Shown one piece after another: positions 24,552 through 36,090 of a DNA stretch of 64,000 nucleotides. The notes under the pieces are model-generated. The model saw only the letters and a list, made by a program, of their open reading frames with translations. It ran no database searches and was not told the DNA's origin. A program made the position numbers and the translations under genes. This DNA comes from Undaria pinnatifida. Taxonomy: Eukaryota > Sar > Phaeophyceae > Laminariales > Alariaceae. Position 1 is the first letter of the stretch, and the number at the start of each line of letters is the position of its first letter. The stretch is taken from contig JABAKD010000023.1 of assembly GCA_012845835.1 (NCBI GenBank), positions 13,929,862 to 13,993,861 of the forward strand. Reading direction: 5' to 3'.

Positions 24552-24555
24552 GCAC

Positions 24556-24824
24556 TGTTAAGATACGGCCTCGAAAGGCCTGTAGGTATCCGAATTTGAG
24601 ATCATTTGGATGGGTTTCGTATGATAAGGTTGGCGGTTTATATTCGGGGAAGTTAGGAATTAGATCGGAGGCACGCGCCTCCGATCTCAGAAGCTATCCC
24701 GGGCTCTGGTGGAAACGAATAAAGCTACATCTCTACGAAGGAACGAAAGTGAGTACTCTCCGAAGACCTGCTCAATTGGCAGACCTGCAGGGGGCACTCT
24801 GTGTCCCCCACCTTTAATTTCACA
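24556..24824 (+). repeat. 5' LTR of the TRIM
   Basis: 269 bp, TG...CA. It contains the perfect inverted repeat ATCGGAGGCACGCGCCTCCGAT at its centre. Confidence 0.9.
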
Positions 24825-24972
24825 TGTGGCGTCGTCGGCAGGACCCAGACGGTTAGAGGTGTGGGAGTGGGTTTTGAGGAGCCGCATCTTCGACTCATGG
24901 TCTAGTTCGTAGAACCGGAGTTTCCCCGAATCTCCCATATTTCTGCATATGCGACTCATCAGGGTGGGCTAG

Positions 24973-25241
24973 TGTTAAGATACGGCCTCGAAAGGCCTGT
25001 AGGTATCCGAATTTGAGATCATTTGGATGGGTTTCGTATGATAAGGTTGGCGGTTTATATTCGGGGAAGTTAGGAATTAGATCGGAGGCACGCGCCTCCG
25101 ATCTCAGAAGCTATCCCGGGCTCTGGTGGAAACGAATAAAGCTACATCTCTACGAAGGAACGAAAGTGAGTACTCTCCGAAGACCTGCTCAATTGGCAGA
25201 CCTGCAGGGGGCACTCTGTGTCCCCCACCTTTAATTTCACA
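24973..25241 (+). repeat. 3' LTR of the TRIM
   Basis: 269 bp, identical to the 5' LTR as read. Confidence 0.9.
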
Positions 25242-25245
25242 GCAC

Positions 25246-25794
25246 GAAGTGGCAGCACAGCGGAAATATGGGTGACAAATGCCACGCTCCGACCGGAGAA
25301 TCAGCTTCTACAACAGCAGCCACACGCGCATACAGTTGCAGGCTGCTGCTGCTAGGAGGCTGGACTGCTGCTGGGCGGCAGCATCTTAGCGTGGTGCTCT
25401 GTGCAAAAAGAGGGAAATAAACGTGTACCTTCTACGACGAGCAGAAAAGCCGGGTTTGCATCCAAATCTTACGTGCGTACGCGGGGATAAGGGATGCGAT
25501 AGGGGATAGGGGATGCAGAAACCCAATCCCCGGGGGGGTTGTTGCGGAAACCCGGGGTTTTGCCTTAAGTGTGCCCAAGGCCAAAAAAGTTTAAAGGCTC
25601 GCCACGCGCGACACACTGCACGGATCGCGCCCAAACCTCCGGCAACGTGAGCCCGACGGTCGAATTGAGCCCACCCCACCCGACGTTTGGGACAAAGGTG
25701 CGAGCACGAAGAGACTTGCCCGAAGGGGAAAAAAACAAAAATTACAATTATACATATACATACTCCGGAGTATTATATATCGACTTTTTAAATC
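25246..25794. other. Dispersed repeat also found in copy B and at 29100-29560
   Basis: Matches 38850-39350 (copy B) and, more distantly, about 29100-29560. It includes a CCCCGGGG/ACCCGGGG-rich part and the palindrome TACTCCGGAGTA at 25760-25771. Not coding as far as I can see. Confidence 0.65.
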
Positions 25795-26345
25795 ATTTTT
25801 TCCCCCGATGACACCTGGATTCACCAACGAAAACCAGGCTTATAAGCGGACAGTCTATCTACTAGATAAACCACAAAGTCACATTGATATCTATTTTTTT
25901 TTTACAAATAAATATACGCAGCTTGCAAAGATGAGTATTGACCCGAAATTCGTCAAACTCACGGCTGACGCCCTTAAAATATTTTTATAAATTATTGATT
26001 TCTCATGAGGATCATTTTTGTTTTCGATGACACCCGGATTCGAACCAGCGAAGGCCACCAGGATTATAAGCGGACACAGTCTATGTACCAGACCACAATA
26101 TGTCACAGCAGCATTGACTGGTGTATCTACCAGTACTATTTTTTTACAAATATATACTGGTATCAATTTATTCATGAGGATAATTTCTTTTTCATATGAC
26201 CCCTGGATTCAACCAACGAAAACCAGGCTTATAAGCGGACAAATCTATCTACTAGAAGACCACAAAGTCGCATTGATATCGATAATTTTTTCTATGAGGA
26301 TCATTCTTTTCCCCCGATGACACCGGGATGCGAACCGGCGAGAAG
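25795..26345 (-). repeat. Cluster of four tRNA-like SINE units (copy A, second cluster)
   Basis: Units with conserved ends near 25806, 26025, 26196 and 26315 repeat the minus-strand plan of tRNA-like head, GTGTCATCG end and A-rich tail. In the unit near 26025-26110 (minus strand), TGACA and TGTCA could pair as an acceptor stem and the T-arm is intact. The anticodon arm is not tRNA-like. A 20-codon micro-ORF at 25931-25990 lies between the first two units. Confidence 0.6.
25931..25990 (+). CDS. Recurring micro-ORF, MSIDPKFVKLTADALKIFL
   Basis: ATG to TAA, 19 residues, preceded by the conserved CAGCTTGCAAAG. The copy B version (39491-39550) has one change. A related peptide, MSFDEIFDLTAGVYF, is encoded next to the constant end of the C/G-rich retroposon at 31672, 40518, 27457 and 51562. 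Function unknown; it may be a conserved tail of a mobile element ORF. Confidence 0.3.
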   Translation: MSIDPKFVKLTADALKIFL

Positions 26346-27400
26346 ACCTTGAGGCTTATAGTACATACCGGTACTACTACACCAGGTTTGTACATACCAT
26401 CAGGTACTACGCGCTGTTGGATCACAATGCACGCTCAGCTCACATCAGTCCGGCTATATATAGCCCAGCAGCGCAGCGTAGCGCCGTGCGGAGCCGTGCG
26501 GTGCGGTGCCGTGCCCTTCGCTGCGGTGCTGTGTCGTGCTGCACTGTGTGCTTCCTTTCGAACATAGAGCAGCAGTACCGGGTATAATACGTGTTGTGTA
26601 CTACTTTTCTTCTTTTTTATTTTTCTACAACATGTATTTGATCTTTCACGGCCCCCTGTTTTTTCCCCCACGCAAATTACCCCCGTACTGCCGATCAGAA
26701 CGTAACACCGGTAACAGAAGCACACAGCACAGCTGAGCACAACAAGGCAATTTGCTGTAAGCAGCTCTTGGCATTATTAAATCGCTGTTCGCACCAAATC
26801 GTGGGCCTCTTCTTTCTGCCCCTTTTACATGTTTTTAGTTGCATTCTTCCTTGCCTTGCGCGAGCGTAGCGGGCGGCGTCAGCTGCCCGCGGAGCGGAGC
26901 CCTTGTACATATATATAGTACATATATAATATATATTATATATATATATATATGGGTTCGCGGGTTCAACGCACATGCGGCATGCGGGTCAGCCATAATA
27001 TAACAAGGGATAAGAGCAACATAAATTCGCGCCGCGCGCTGGACCCTTTACTCCGGTCTTTGATGTATTCATAATTCATACAAGGTTCCCCTCCGGCAAG
27101 TAAGTGCCTCAATGGGCTTAGTGATTGGGCTGTTGCCGCAATTGCAAGGACACATTATTTTCACTACCAGACGCGATGAACATTTTTGTTTTCAATAATA
27201 CAAAAAAAACTCGCCCGAAAAAATAATGAATTCACGTTTCACCCGCACAAAAAAGTACTTCTTGGGTGTACTCAATAGCAGCAGTGCTTTAAGCGCTTCT
27301 TGGGTATACTCGACGTAGACGTGCCCACGTCCGATCTGTTCTTGAGAAAATACAGAAAGCACCACCACTTTTGATAACACACACAAAACTTTTACACCGT
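26346..27400. other. Copy A sequence with GTGCG-rich and TA-repeat parts
   Basis: Collinear with 39906-40474, then 42985-43375 in copy B. It holds a GTGCGGTGCCGTGC-rich stretch (26470-26560) and a TA-repeat (26915-26953), the site where copy B carries the 2.5-kb C/G-rich element. No gene is seen. Confidence 0.6.
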
Positions 27401-28025
27401 ATGATATTATATAAATTTAAATACACTCCAGCTGTGAGATCGAATATTTTGTCGAAACTCATCTTTGCAAGCTGTGTGTGATACTCCGATCGCGCGTATT
27501 ACGGGTTGTGTGTCCTCATTAAGGATATAGGTCGGCGACTCCCCTTACAACTACAGCGTAGCTACCAGGGTCAACAGGGTGATGTTAGGCAGTCTGTGCG
27601 CGGAAACTATAAAACCCGTTTCTGAGGGGACAAAATCTGACAGCTGTGGAAGGAAATGCATCAGTTTATCAAGTGAATCCTGTAGGTCGAATATCCGGTG
27701 AGGGGAGGGCGGAGTTTGTAAGGACGTGGGGGCCTGATTTTGATCAAAAGGGGGGCGGGAGGGGGAGAGGGGGGGAAGGGGACGGGTGGGGCAGGTCTGT
27801 TTGTGCGTGGAAACTATAAATATTTCTTGTGGGGAGGGGAGGAATGTGGCGGGGGGGGGCCGGGGGCGGGGGGGGGAGGGCTTTAGGTCGCATAGATGTA
27901 GGGGTTGGCTATACGCGGGGTGCTAGGTCTAGGCGATGGTGCGGGTAGTGGGTGAAGGAGGGGGCGTTGGGGACGGGGGTGGGTGGGAATTGCAGCAGCG
28001 GCATGGACGGCTCTGAAACGATGAT
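27401..28025 (-). mobile_element. Short copy of the C/G-rich retroposon family (element S)
   Basis: Absent from copy B at 43375-43385, where the flanks are joined. The insert 27406-28020 is bounded by a 5-bp duplication ATGAT. Its left end (CACTCCAGCTGTGAGATCGAA) is the constant end shared by all S copies. The right part is truncated and internally deleted compared with 40475-42980. The sense strand (constant end as 3' end) is minus. Confidence 0.75.
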
Positions 28026-28212
28026 ATGTATGATTTCGCGAAGAGCGTCACATTTCGAACTCCAGCTTATTTGGGACCGCCAGGAAGCGAGAAGGGGCAC
28101 GTGTGGCGTGAGATGCGGCACGTATTCAGAACGAGGGGGCAAGAGGACAATAACACGTCACCTATGCTATGACAAAAAAAAGCAACTCGCCGCCGTAAAG
28201 AGAGGATACAGC

Positions 28213-29949
28213 ACGCGCACGCACATGGTCCTACCTGGGTAGCGTTTTGCTCCCTGCACGTTGTCTGCTGTCTGCCATCTGCGATCTTCGCAAAGAAACA
28301 AAAACAAATACTCGTTAAAGAACTGCTTCTGTGGACGTAAATGTATAAGGATGGGTTGGTATCTAAATTGGTACTATTACACAGGTCCCTATATGTTTCT
28401 GCATCGATGGACACGCGCACCCAGAGCGGCATCAAAGTAGAAACGTGCGGTATGGTGGGGTGACAAAATATGACAGGCTCCGACACAAGCAACTCGCCGC
28501 CGCATAGCGAGGACACGCCAAGCGCACATAAATGGCGTCATGTCGTTGTGCTCTCCACATGTTGTCTGCTGTCTGTCATCTGCGATCTTACATAGTGTTG
28601 CCTACCGCTGCTGCTGGGGGGTAGAGTTTGTAGCGTTGTGCTCTCTTGGTATGGTACGGTATCATATAAGAAGAACACCAACATGAACATAAATACAAGG
28701 ACCGTTCAAGTACTAAAAGGATATTCAAACGATCCTTACACGTTACGCCGGCATGTCACTTCACAGAAGCAGCAGAAGCAGCAGTAGCAGCAGCGAGAGG
28801 TAGTGGCGTAAAGGCGGGTAGAGCATCGCACGCTAGCCTTGTGCTCTCCGCATGTTGTCTGCTGTCCGTCATCTGCGATCTTACATAAATGGTGTTGCCT
28901 ACCGCTGCTGCTGTGCGGCAGAGTTATAGCGTTGTGCTCTCTTGGTATGGTACGGTATCATATATTATATAAGAAACACACCAACATGAAGATAAATGTA
29001 AGGACTGTTTGAGTACTACTAATGTGATACTCAAACGATCCTTACACTTTACGCCGGCATGTCACTTCACAGAAGCAGCAGAAGCAGCAGCAGCGAGGTA
29101 GTGGCGTATAGGCGGGTAGAGCATCGCAGGCTCCGATCAAAGTAAGCACCTACAACAACCGCAGCCGCACGCGCATAGAGTTGCAGGCTGCTGCTGCTAG
29201 GGGGCTGGACTGCTGCTGGTAGGCAGGATCGTAGCGTGGTGCTCTGTGCAAAATTGGGAAAATGTGCGAGTACCCTCTACGAGCAGAAAATCCCGGTTTG
29301 CATTCAAATCTTACGTGCGTATATATATGGGGATAGAGAATGCAGAAACCCAAACCCCGGGGATGTTGCGGAAACCCGGGGACTTGCCTTAAGTGTGCCC
29401 AAGGCCAAAAAAGTTTAAAAGGCTTGCCACGCGCGACACACTGCGCGGATCGCGCTCAAACCTCCGGCAACGTGAGCCCGACGGTCGAATTGTGCCCACC
29501 CCACCAGACGTTTCGGACAAAGGTGCGAGCACGAAGAGATGTGACCCAAGGGGAAAAAAAAATCACAAATATACATATACATATTATTATGTCATATATA
29601 TCATACATATGTACCGGGTACGGCTACATACTGTACACAGCCGTGATTCGAGTACAAATAACCATATTCTACGATGATGCGGATGCATGGACCCATCAAG
29701 AACTTGAAAACATATGCCACAATATTTCCAAGTAGTTTCTCCCCCAAAACGGGGGACCAATTCTGAACAACATATCCCACACTATTTCAAAGTAGTTTGT
29801 CCCCAAAAACGGGGGATCAGTTTTTAGGGAGGAACGAAAATTCTAGGCAAAAATACGGAAACGATAAGATTCCCAGTGACAAAACCTCAGAATGTCTACG
29901 GCTTATTCATATTAATAGTAGGTTGTCACATCGTTTGTACCAGGTACCA
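28213..29949. repeat. Repeat-rich spacer between copies A and B
   Basis: It has two tandem ~290-bp units (about 28558-28848 and 28850-29125), each containing CAGCAG-rich and TTGTCTGCTGTC blocks. These are followed by a third diverged copy (29100-29560) of the repeat seen at 25280-25735 and 38850-39300. After 29560 is AT-rich sequence with two short related blocks containing AAAACGGGGGA (29700-29825). No coding region is recognised. Confidence 0.65.
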
Positions 29950-31227
29950 GGTCCCAGGTATATATACCAAGTATGACTAACGAGGTAACGTAATTGAGCA
30001 CATGTGTACCAAGCGTTCCTTTAAAACTGACGATTCGCATCCCCCCCTCTAATGCTCAATGGCGGAGACAGTACATGGCCACATACATCACCTCGCATGC
30101 TGTATTTGGCAATACGTGTCTCTTTCGTATAATTAGCGATGTCAGAAAATAATGGTAACTGTATGATGATGGTGACAAACAGTGCATGACCCCATCACCT
30201 CGCCTGTTGTATTTCACAATACGTATCTCTTTCTTATAATTAGCGATGTCAGAAAATAATGGTAACTACAAATATTCTATAAAATATTCTAGCTTTCGAT
30301 CCATGTATCATACAACAACAAATTGTGAAGATTTAACACGTTATTTACTACACTTAAACACTGGGTTGCATGCTGCATCTAACATCAAACCTTCTAGAAT
30401 AGTAAATATTACAAGCCAGATTATATAAAGGGATGTCTTATTGCTTCAATCGTCAGGTTTATCCCCTTTGAGGATTTATAGTTTCCGCGCACATATTGAA
30501 ATGTCCCCCCCCCCGCCCCCCCCCCCCCCCCCCCCCTCCCCTCCCCCTCCACTGACTCCTCTTGTTCATAAAAACCCCCAACCCTCCCCCCCCCTCCAAC
30601 GCCCCCTCTTTTCCAATCACCTGCACGATCGCCTAGAGTTAGCACCACGCGTATAACAAGCTGCTACATATCTTTGATCTCACAGCCGAAGTGTATTTGA
30701 ATATTATTTGTGACCTAAACCTCCTAAAAAATCTCCCCCCCCCCCCCCCCCCCCCCCCCTAGCGCTCCCTTACTCAAACGCCCCACCAAATATCGAAATC
30801 CGCCACATTAATAAACACTTCACGCACAGGATATCACCTCATTATCTTTCGAGAGCCATACATGCCGCTGTGTCCCCCCCCCCCCCCCCGCCTCGAACGC
30901 CCCCTTCTTCCCCATCACCCGCACCATCGCCTAGACCTAGCACCACACGTATAACAACCCCCTCACCTAAAGCCCTTCCTCCCCCCCCCCTACCCCCCCC
31001 CCCCCCCCCCCGCCCCCCCCCGCCCCCACCCCCCACCTCCCCCCCAACCCATCCCAACCCCACCCCCTCGAACACTCCACCCTCTCTTTACTCACTGATT
31101 GTACGACTTACCCCAGGATATACATGATAAACTGATGTATTATTTCCAAAACCGTCACATTTATCCCCTCAAAATAATGCATAGTTTCTAGGCACATATT
31201 GAGCTGCCCCCCCCCCCCCCCCGCCCC

Positions 31228-31261
<34 letters not shown>

Positions 31262-31735
31262 CCCCCAATTATATACTGGTGCCAAAACCGTCAGATTTAG
31301 CCCCTCGAAAGGATTTATAGCTTACATGCACAAATTGCCCCCTTTCCCCCCCCCCCCCCCCCTCCAAACCCGCTCGCTTTTGATCAAAACCAGGCCCCCA
31401 CGTCCTTCAAAACTCCGCCCCACCCCCCTAATCGGTTATTCGACTTACAAGATTCAATTGATAAAAGGATACATTTCCCTTCACAGCGGTCAGATTTTGT
31501 CCCCCTCAGAAACGGGTTTTATAGTTTCCGCGCACAGACTGACTAACATCACCCTGTTGATCCCGGTACAAGCTACACCGTAGTTTCAAGGGGAGTCGCC
31601 GACCTATATCCTTAATGAGGACACACAACTCGTAATGCGCGCGATCGGAGTATCACACACAGCTTGCAAAGATGAGTTTCGACGAAATCTTCGATCTCAC
31701 AGCTGGAGTGTATTTTCATTTTATAATATATATAA
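29950..31735 (+). mobile_element. C/G-rich retroposon S, 1.8-kb copy
   Basis: Matches the reverse complement of 40480-42265. It contains many poly-C tracts separated by related blocks of the type TTTATAGTTTCCGCGCACA (about 30470, 31180, 31310, 31520). The constant end (AGCTGGAGTGTATTTTCA) near 31720 is followed by TATATATA sequence. The left end is truncated relative to the 2.5-kb copy. Micro-ORF MSFDEIFDLTAGVYF starts at 31672. Placement as a 5'-truncated retroposon is inferred from shared and variable ends. Confidence 0.6.
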
Positions 31736-31936
31736 CATTAGTATTCGGTAACCTCATACTCGTACCTGGTATGTAACCTGAAGAAGACATTAAAAACATT
31801 AAAACAGACACAATCTCAGTGGTAACCACAAAACGAGTGCGACTGCTGCTGCTGTAACCTGCTGTCGCCTAAATCATGCAAATAACAGAGAGAACATTCG
31901 GTGGTAAAAAACAAAACAAGAGGAAATGCAACTGAC
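31736..31936. other. Junction spacer before copy B
   Basis: It contains one unit (about 31826-31925) of the GCGACTGCTGCTGCTGTAACC repeat that is tandemly arranged at 43565-44115. Confidence 0.6.
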
Positions 31937-33136
31937 AATCGGTCGACATGAAACACAACACGATTCCACTCTTGTTTGCAGCCCTCCTCTTTGACATGAA
32001 ATCATCATGCTTTGATTAACAGCAGGAAGTGCTCCCTTCATTTAGGGTCGAACCTATCAGAAACGAAAAAGGCGTCAAGGTAACTAGTTCAAACGAGACA
32101 AGTTGTTCATTTCTCCAGGCTTTATCTCAAACAAGTAGTAAGGGGTATTAATGTAATTCAAACGTGGTGAAAATCAACTAGTTCTCACGTTAAGCTTTGT
32201 ACCTTGAGATATATTTATTTTTATTGGTGCAAACCTAATTGATGGGGGTGCTTCCTGCCATCAATTTACAAAATCAACACCATGAAACAACAAGGCTGTA
32301 TGTAAGTGACAGTGGAATCGCGGAGATATTGAATCAGACCGATTGTGTTGACCTTGGAATGAAACCGTGAAGGCAACAGCTTTGCGTTATTTTCGTTCCG
32401 TCTATAAAAGGATCGCCGCAGAAAGCAACAAGTTCCCCGAGATACCCATACACCCCTCTACACGCATGCCGATATGTTGCACGCAGTTTAGACATACTGA
32501 CCACGGCCATGAAAACACACCTGGTGCAAGTCAGCATTGGGGCAAAGGTTCCCGCGCAATGCCGAACGCACAGATGGAAACGGTACTGCTGCTCGGCGCA
32601 CAACTACAACTATCTTACATAACCCGACACGCCAACCTTTCCAGCGCAGCGCATGGCAAACTTTATCTGTTCACGGCAAAAGGCATATGGTAATGACGAC
32701 TGGGATCTATCTCAGAGTCGGGCGGGGGTGACAACGACCGATGTCGATAAGGCAAAGGCTGTAAACACGATCGAACACGCACGGCAGTAGCACGTTGGTG
32801 CATTTACCAGAATAAAGTCAGATCGCGATGCTGAAGGTACTCAAGGTAATGATTACGACGCCCTCTACGATACGGGTGCAACGCATCTTTCTCAGGCTCC
32901 TCCTTGGCGGAGGTCGGTACGTACCTAGCCCAAAATCCCCATTACGACAAAATGAACACGTCCAACACGACGGACGGTCAAATTGCCATACCAGAGCCTA
33001 CATCGTGAGCTATACCAATACTGATATTGTCAACATTCCGCGAGATCGGGTACTATCTCCGTTGTGTACTACCTCCGTTGAGGAGCCTGGACAGTCCCAG
33101 TTTTATTGGGGCCGAAACGTGCAGCACGCGTCTTAC
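31937..33136. other. Non-coding start of copy B
   Basis: Collinear with 4873-6078. A 15-bp partial duplication (TACTATCTCCGTTGTG region, about 33050-33075) is unique to B, just outside the LRR exon. Confidence 0.5.
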
Positions 33137-33208
33137 CTTCAAGCTTGTTGTTGCTAAGAATGAGCGTTTCCAAAGCATCCAGGTCCCCCAGCTCGGGGGG
33201 TATTTCGC
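33137..33208 (-). CDS. 72-bp LRR exon, copy B (variant residues)
   Basis: Same splice sites, length and phase as 6079-6150. It encodes EIPPELGDLD then ALETLILSNNKLEG. Against copy A the changes are V to E, S to T, S to I, D to S and E to K. All are at x positions of LxxLxLxxNxL, and four of the five codons changed at two bases. The only synonymous difference is in the Asp codon just upstream. The LRR scaffold residues are all kept, so the exon looks constrained in fold and varied on its exposed face. As for copy A, no adjacent receptor exons are recognised. Confidence 0.8.
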
Positions 33209-36090
33209 CTGGCAATGGAGGTTTGGGGGAAACGGAAAAAAAGGAGACAGCAGTGGGATACTTGATAGGTGAAAAAGCCAGGAGGAAAACAAAATGACAC
33301 GGGTGAGATCAAACAAAAACAATACAAGGACACAAAAAAAAGGGAACAGCTGCACATGAAAAATGATCACGGGCAATTGTTCATACATGATTGAGACGGA
33401 CCAGAAGGAGCTGTTATCGGACCGATATACCTGGTATAGTATAGCGTCGACCTGGTAGTATCGTTGAGGCTTACCAACACGAGCAAGAAAGAGCCGCATC
33501 AAGAGGTGGGGGGAGTCGTAGAACCGTCAAGCGTGGTGCCTTTCTGCTGCAGAAGGTAGTTTTGTTCGATAGTTTGCGGGGAGCGGCTGGTTCATTTTTC
33601 GTATGTGTGTCAGCACGGTGAGCCTGGAAACTGCTGGCCTCCTCCTCAGCAACTCAAAGAAAATAGGCCAGATACAATCAGGCCAGCACGGGATGAGAGA
33701 AAACTCTTGAAAGGAAGGAAAACAGGACGAGAGGTAGAGAGTTGGGCTGTGGTGGGTTTCCCGGAGCACGACCGAACATTCTACACACAGTAAAGGATAT
33801 GACGAACGGTACAGCACCGGCAGCATTAAACATAACGTGTTCACACGTCGTGAAGTCGCACAACGCGAGCACATGGCAGCAGACCCACCCCCCCGGTACG
33901 CAACGTTCGGAAAGCGTCACACGAGCCTCCATCCCGTATCCCGTTTTCAACCCCCTCTATTTATCAGCAGCTCGATTGTCTTCAGCCAAAATATACCGTC
34001 CGCTACCACTGCATCGCCGTCAATCGTAGGCATCCACGATAGGCGTCCACGGAGCAGCACAACCGGTTGGCACCCGAAAAACAACACTACGGCAGCGGCG
34101 GCGAGTAGCGAGCCAGCGAGGACAAGACCGCCATTACAGTTCCAAAAACAGCGGCAGCAGTCGAAAGCGCCAGAAAGAGAGGGGTTTCCGAAACAAAACT
34201 TGCGGGTGGGGAGCGGGGCGGCAAGTCGGTTACGACGACACGTCGTTAAGGGGGAACAGGAATCAAAGGAGGAGCATCACATACGCTCCTGGGGCATCGA
34301 AGGGGATGCACGTACTTTTCCAGAAAACGGGGGGCTGGAGTTTGGGGGCGGACCATGCTTAGCAGGCAAATGCAAGACTTACAGCAGATGCACGATTGCG
34401 TTGCCGGAGGGGGCAGGCGGGGGTAGCATAACATGGGGATAGAGTGACCTCTCCATCGTAAAAACATCATAATTGTGGCGGAAGAACAATCGCACGACGA
34501 CCGCAATGTGACCACATGCAGCGACACACTGCTGTACCTGGCCCTCGGGAGGACGTCCGTCCGGTTCTACCAACGGAGAGAGAGCCATAAACCGGGGGGG
34601 GGGCAATGAGGACATTCCCGCGGGAGGGTACGAGACCACCCAAGGGGGGTGGTGCTGATGGGGAGGGACTAGGAGGAGGCGGGGTGGGAAGGTTATGCTT
34701 AAATGAGAGTATTCCTCTCCCCCACACAAGGTCAAGAGCAGACCGCGTAATGGGACCCAAGGGGGAGTAGGGGAGGCTTCGTCATCACTGCGCCTTGTGT
34801 GGGCCGGGAGCAAGAGAAGGGGGGCGGGGGGGGGGGCAGGGGTCAGGGGAACGGAGAGGGGAAATTATGGCGATGGATTCAAGCGTCGTTGATAGTACAG
34901 TACCTCAGACCCGTGCTACGCTAGAGGTGGCACTTTCTCGCTGAAACATTAATTCATAAATTACTACCAACTTTGGCTGTGTAAGGGTCCTACTGTAGGC
35001 TAGGCCATGGTATTGTTTTTTTTTGTTCGGATAGAGTTCCTCAGACGAAAAGCCCAAGAAACGCAATGCGCCCTCATAGGTTTAGCCCTAACCCTAGCCC
35101 TATAACCCTTTCTCAAGCACACCACTAAGGTAGCATGCGCCATGTAGTACCTCACACCAGGAAGGGCATTGTAGAAGCGTGCGTCGGGGACAATCACGGG
35201 GTCTCGGCCTTCGATAAATCAATGCGTAATCGATTACAGCACGTGTGGGAAAAAACAAACATCAAACCATTGATGGCGGAACATGTGCTAAAAATAAAAC
35301 AGCTCACATGCGGTCGGTGGTTTCCACAGAGGCAGCCAACGCAAATACCGAAGAAAACGTGGCGTCTTCCCACAATATACGGGCCGTAGCATATCGAAAT
35401 TCACCCGAGATAATACGTTTACCCATTGGTCGAATAGCGGTAACATTGTTTCGAAATGTGCGACCCGCGGTAGAGATGTCCCATGAGCGCACGCGCTTTG
35501 TCGTGCGTCGCAGACCTTCCAACCTCTTCGTGGGGTGCATGTACCACGATCATGGAGACAAGGGAAAAAAAGTGCATGCCTCTGCTCCATGATAGGACGA
35601 CGTATACCTGGAAGTAGAAGTCATTGTACATACCGCTTTAGCCCAAAATATATACCGGTAGCACTTCTTCAATGCCGGAAAGAAAAGCATTTCGGGGTTC
35701 AACAGCGAATAACTGCATTACTTTATCGGTTTATTTTCTTTTAAATTTAATCTTTGCGCCGTTCAGGCGAATCGTTTTCTCATTTGGACACCATAATAAT
35801 TTGATACGATACAGCAGTACCAGCAGGTAGCCGGCATCCCCGGTGGTCCACTATTAATAGTAAGCGGCGCAACTATTGAGGTCCATGTCGTAGGTTCAAA
35901 TCTTACGACAGGACTATTTCGTTCAAATCGACAGGCTGAAGCGCGAGAGCGTGAGTTGGGGAAACTTGACGCAAATTGACGAGCATGAAAAAAACTCGGG
36001 AATACTGAACCCTATGCGCGATAAAAATCAAGGCAAGCGCCTGGGGGGGAGAAGGGAAGACACCTGTTGCCACGGCTTGTCTAGAAGGTC
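33209..36090. other. Copy B sequence between LRR exon and the conserved tract
   Basis: Collinear with 6151-7158 plus 12081-14027, containing the two empty copia target sites (CAGTT 34137-34141; GCTGA at 36091). It has a telomere-like CCCTAACCCTAGCCCTA at 35087-35103 and G-runs near 34597 and 34822. A tRNA T-arm-like stem-loop (GTAGGTTCAAATCTTAC) sits at 35890-35920 with no matching acceptor, so it is not a tRNA gene. Confidence 0.55.

Larger units (their letters stand above)
24552..25245 (+). mobile_element. TRIM (terminal-repeat retrotransposon in miniature), 686 bp
   Basis: Two 269-bp direct repeats (24556-24824 and 24973-25241), identical by eye, begin TGTTAAGA and end TTTCACA. They enclose only 148 bp. 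TGGCGTCGTCGGCAGGA begins two bases after the first LTR and has the form of a primer-binding site for a tRNA ending in ...GACGCCA. GGGTGGGCTAG before the second LTR is a possible polypurine tract. GCAC is duplicated on both sides (24552-24555, 25242-25245), and copy B has the empty site GCGCACGAAGTGG at 38803-38815. It has no coding capacity, so it must have moved with enzymes from elsewhere. Its LTRs are unlike those of the copia elements here. Confidence 0.92.
4873..28212 (+). repeat. Segmental duplication, copy A (partner B at 31937-43571)
   Basis: Homology with copy B begins at about 4873/31937 and ends at about 28212/43571, in direct orientation. By eye the copies are about 95% identical with small indels, and one 1197-bp stretch is perfectly identical. 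After removing four insertions present only here (two copia elements, a TRIM, a short C/G-rich retroposon) and the large one present only in B, the two copies are nearly collinear. Each carries one LRR exon and two clusters of tRNA-like SINE units. Confidence 0.93.

Noticed and set aside
28558..29125. Possible CRISPR-like or regulatory tandem array
   Set aside because: Only two long diverged units with no short repeat-spacer pattern; eukaryotic context. Treated as an ordinary tandem repeat.
30421..31127. Proline-rich or glycine-rich proteins in the C/G tract regions (also 40730-41801)
   Set aside because: These frames are translations of poly-C/G homopolymers and shift between copies; not credible genes.
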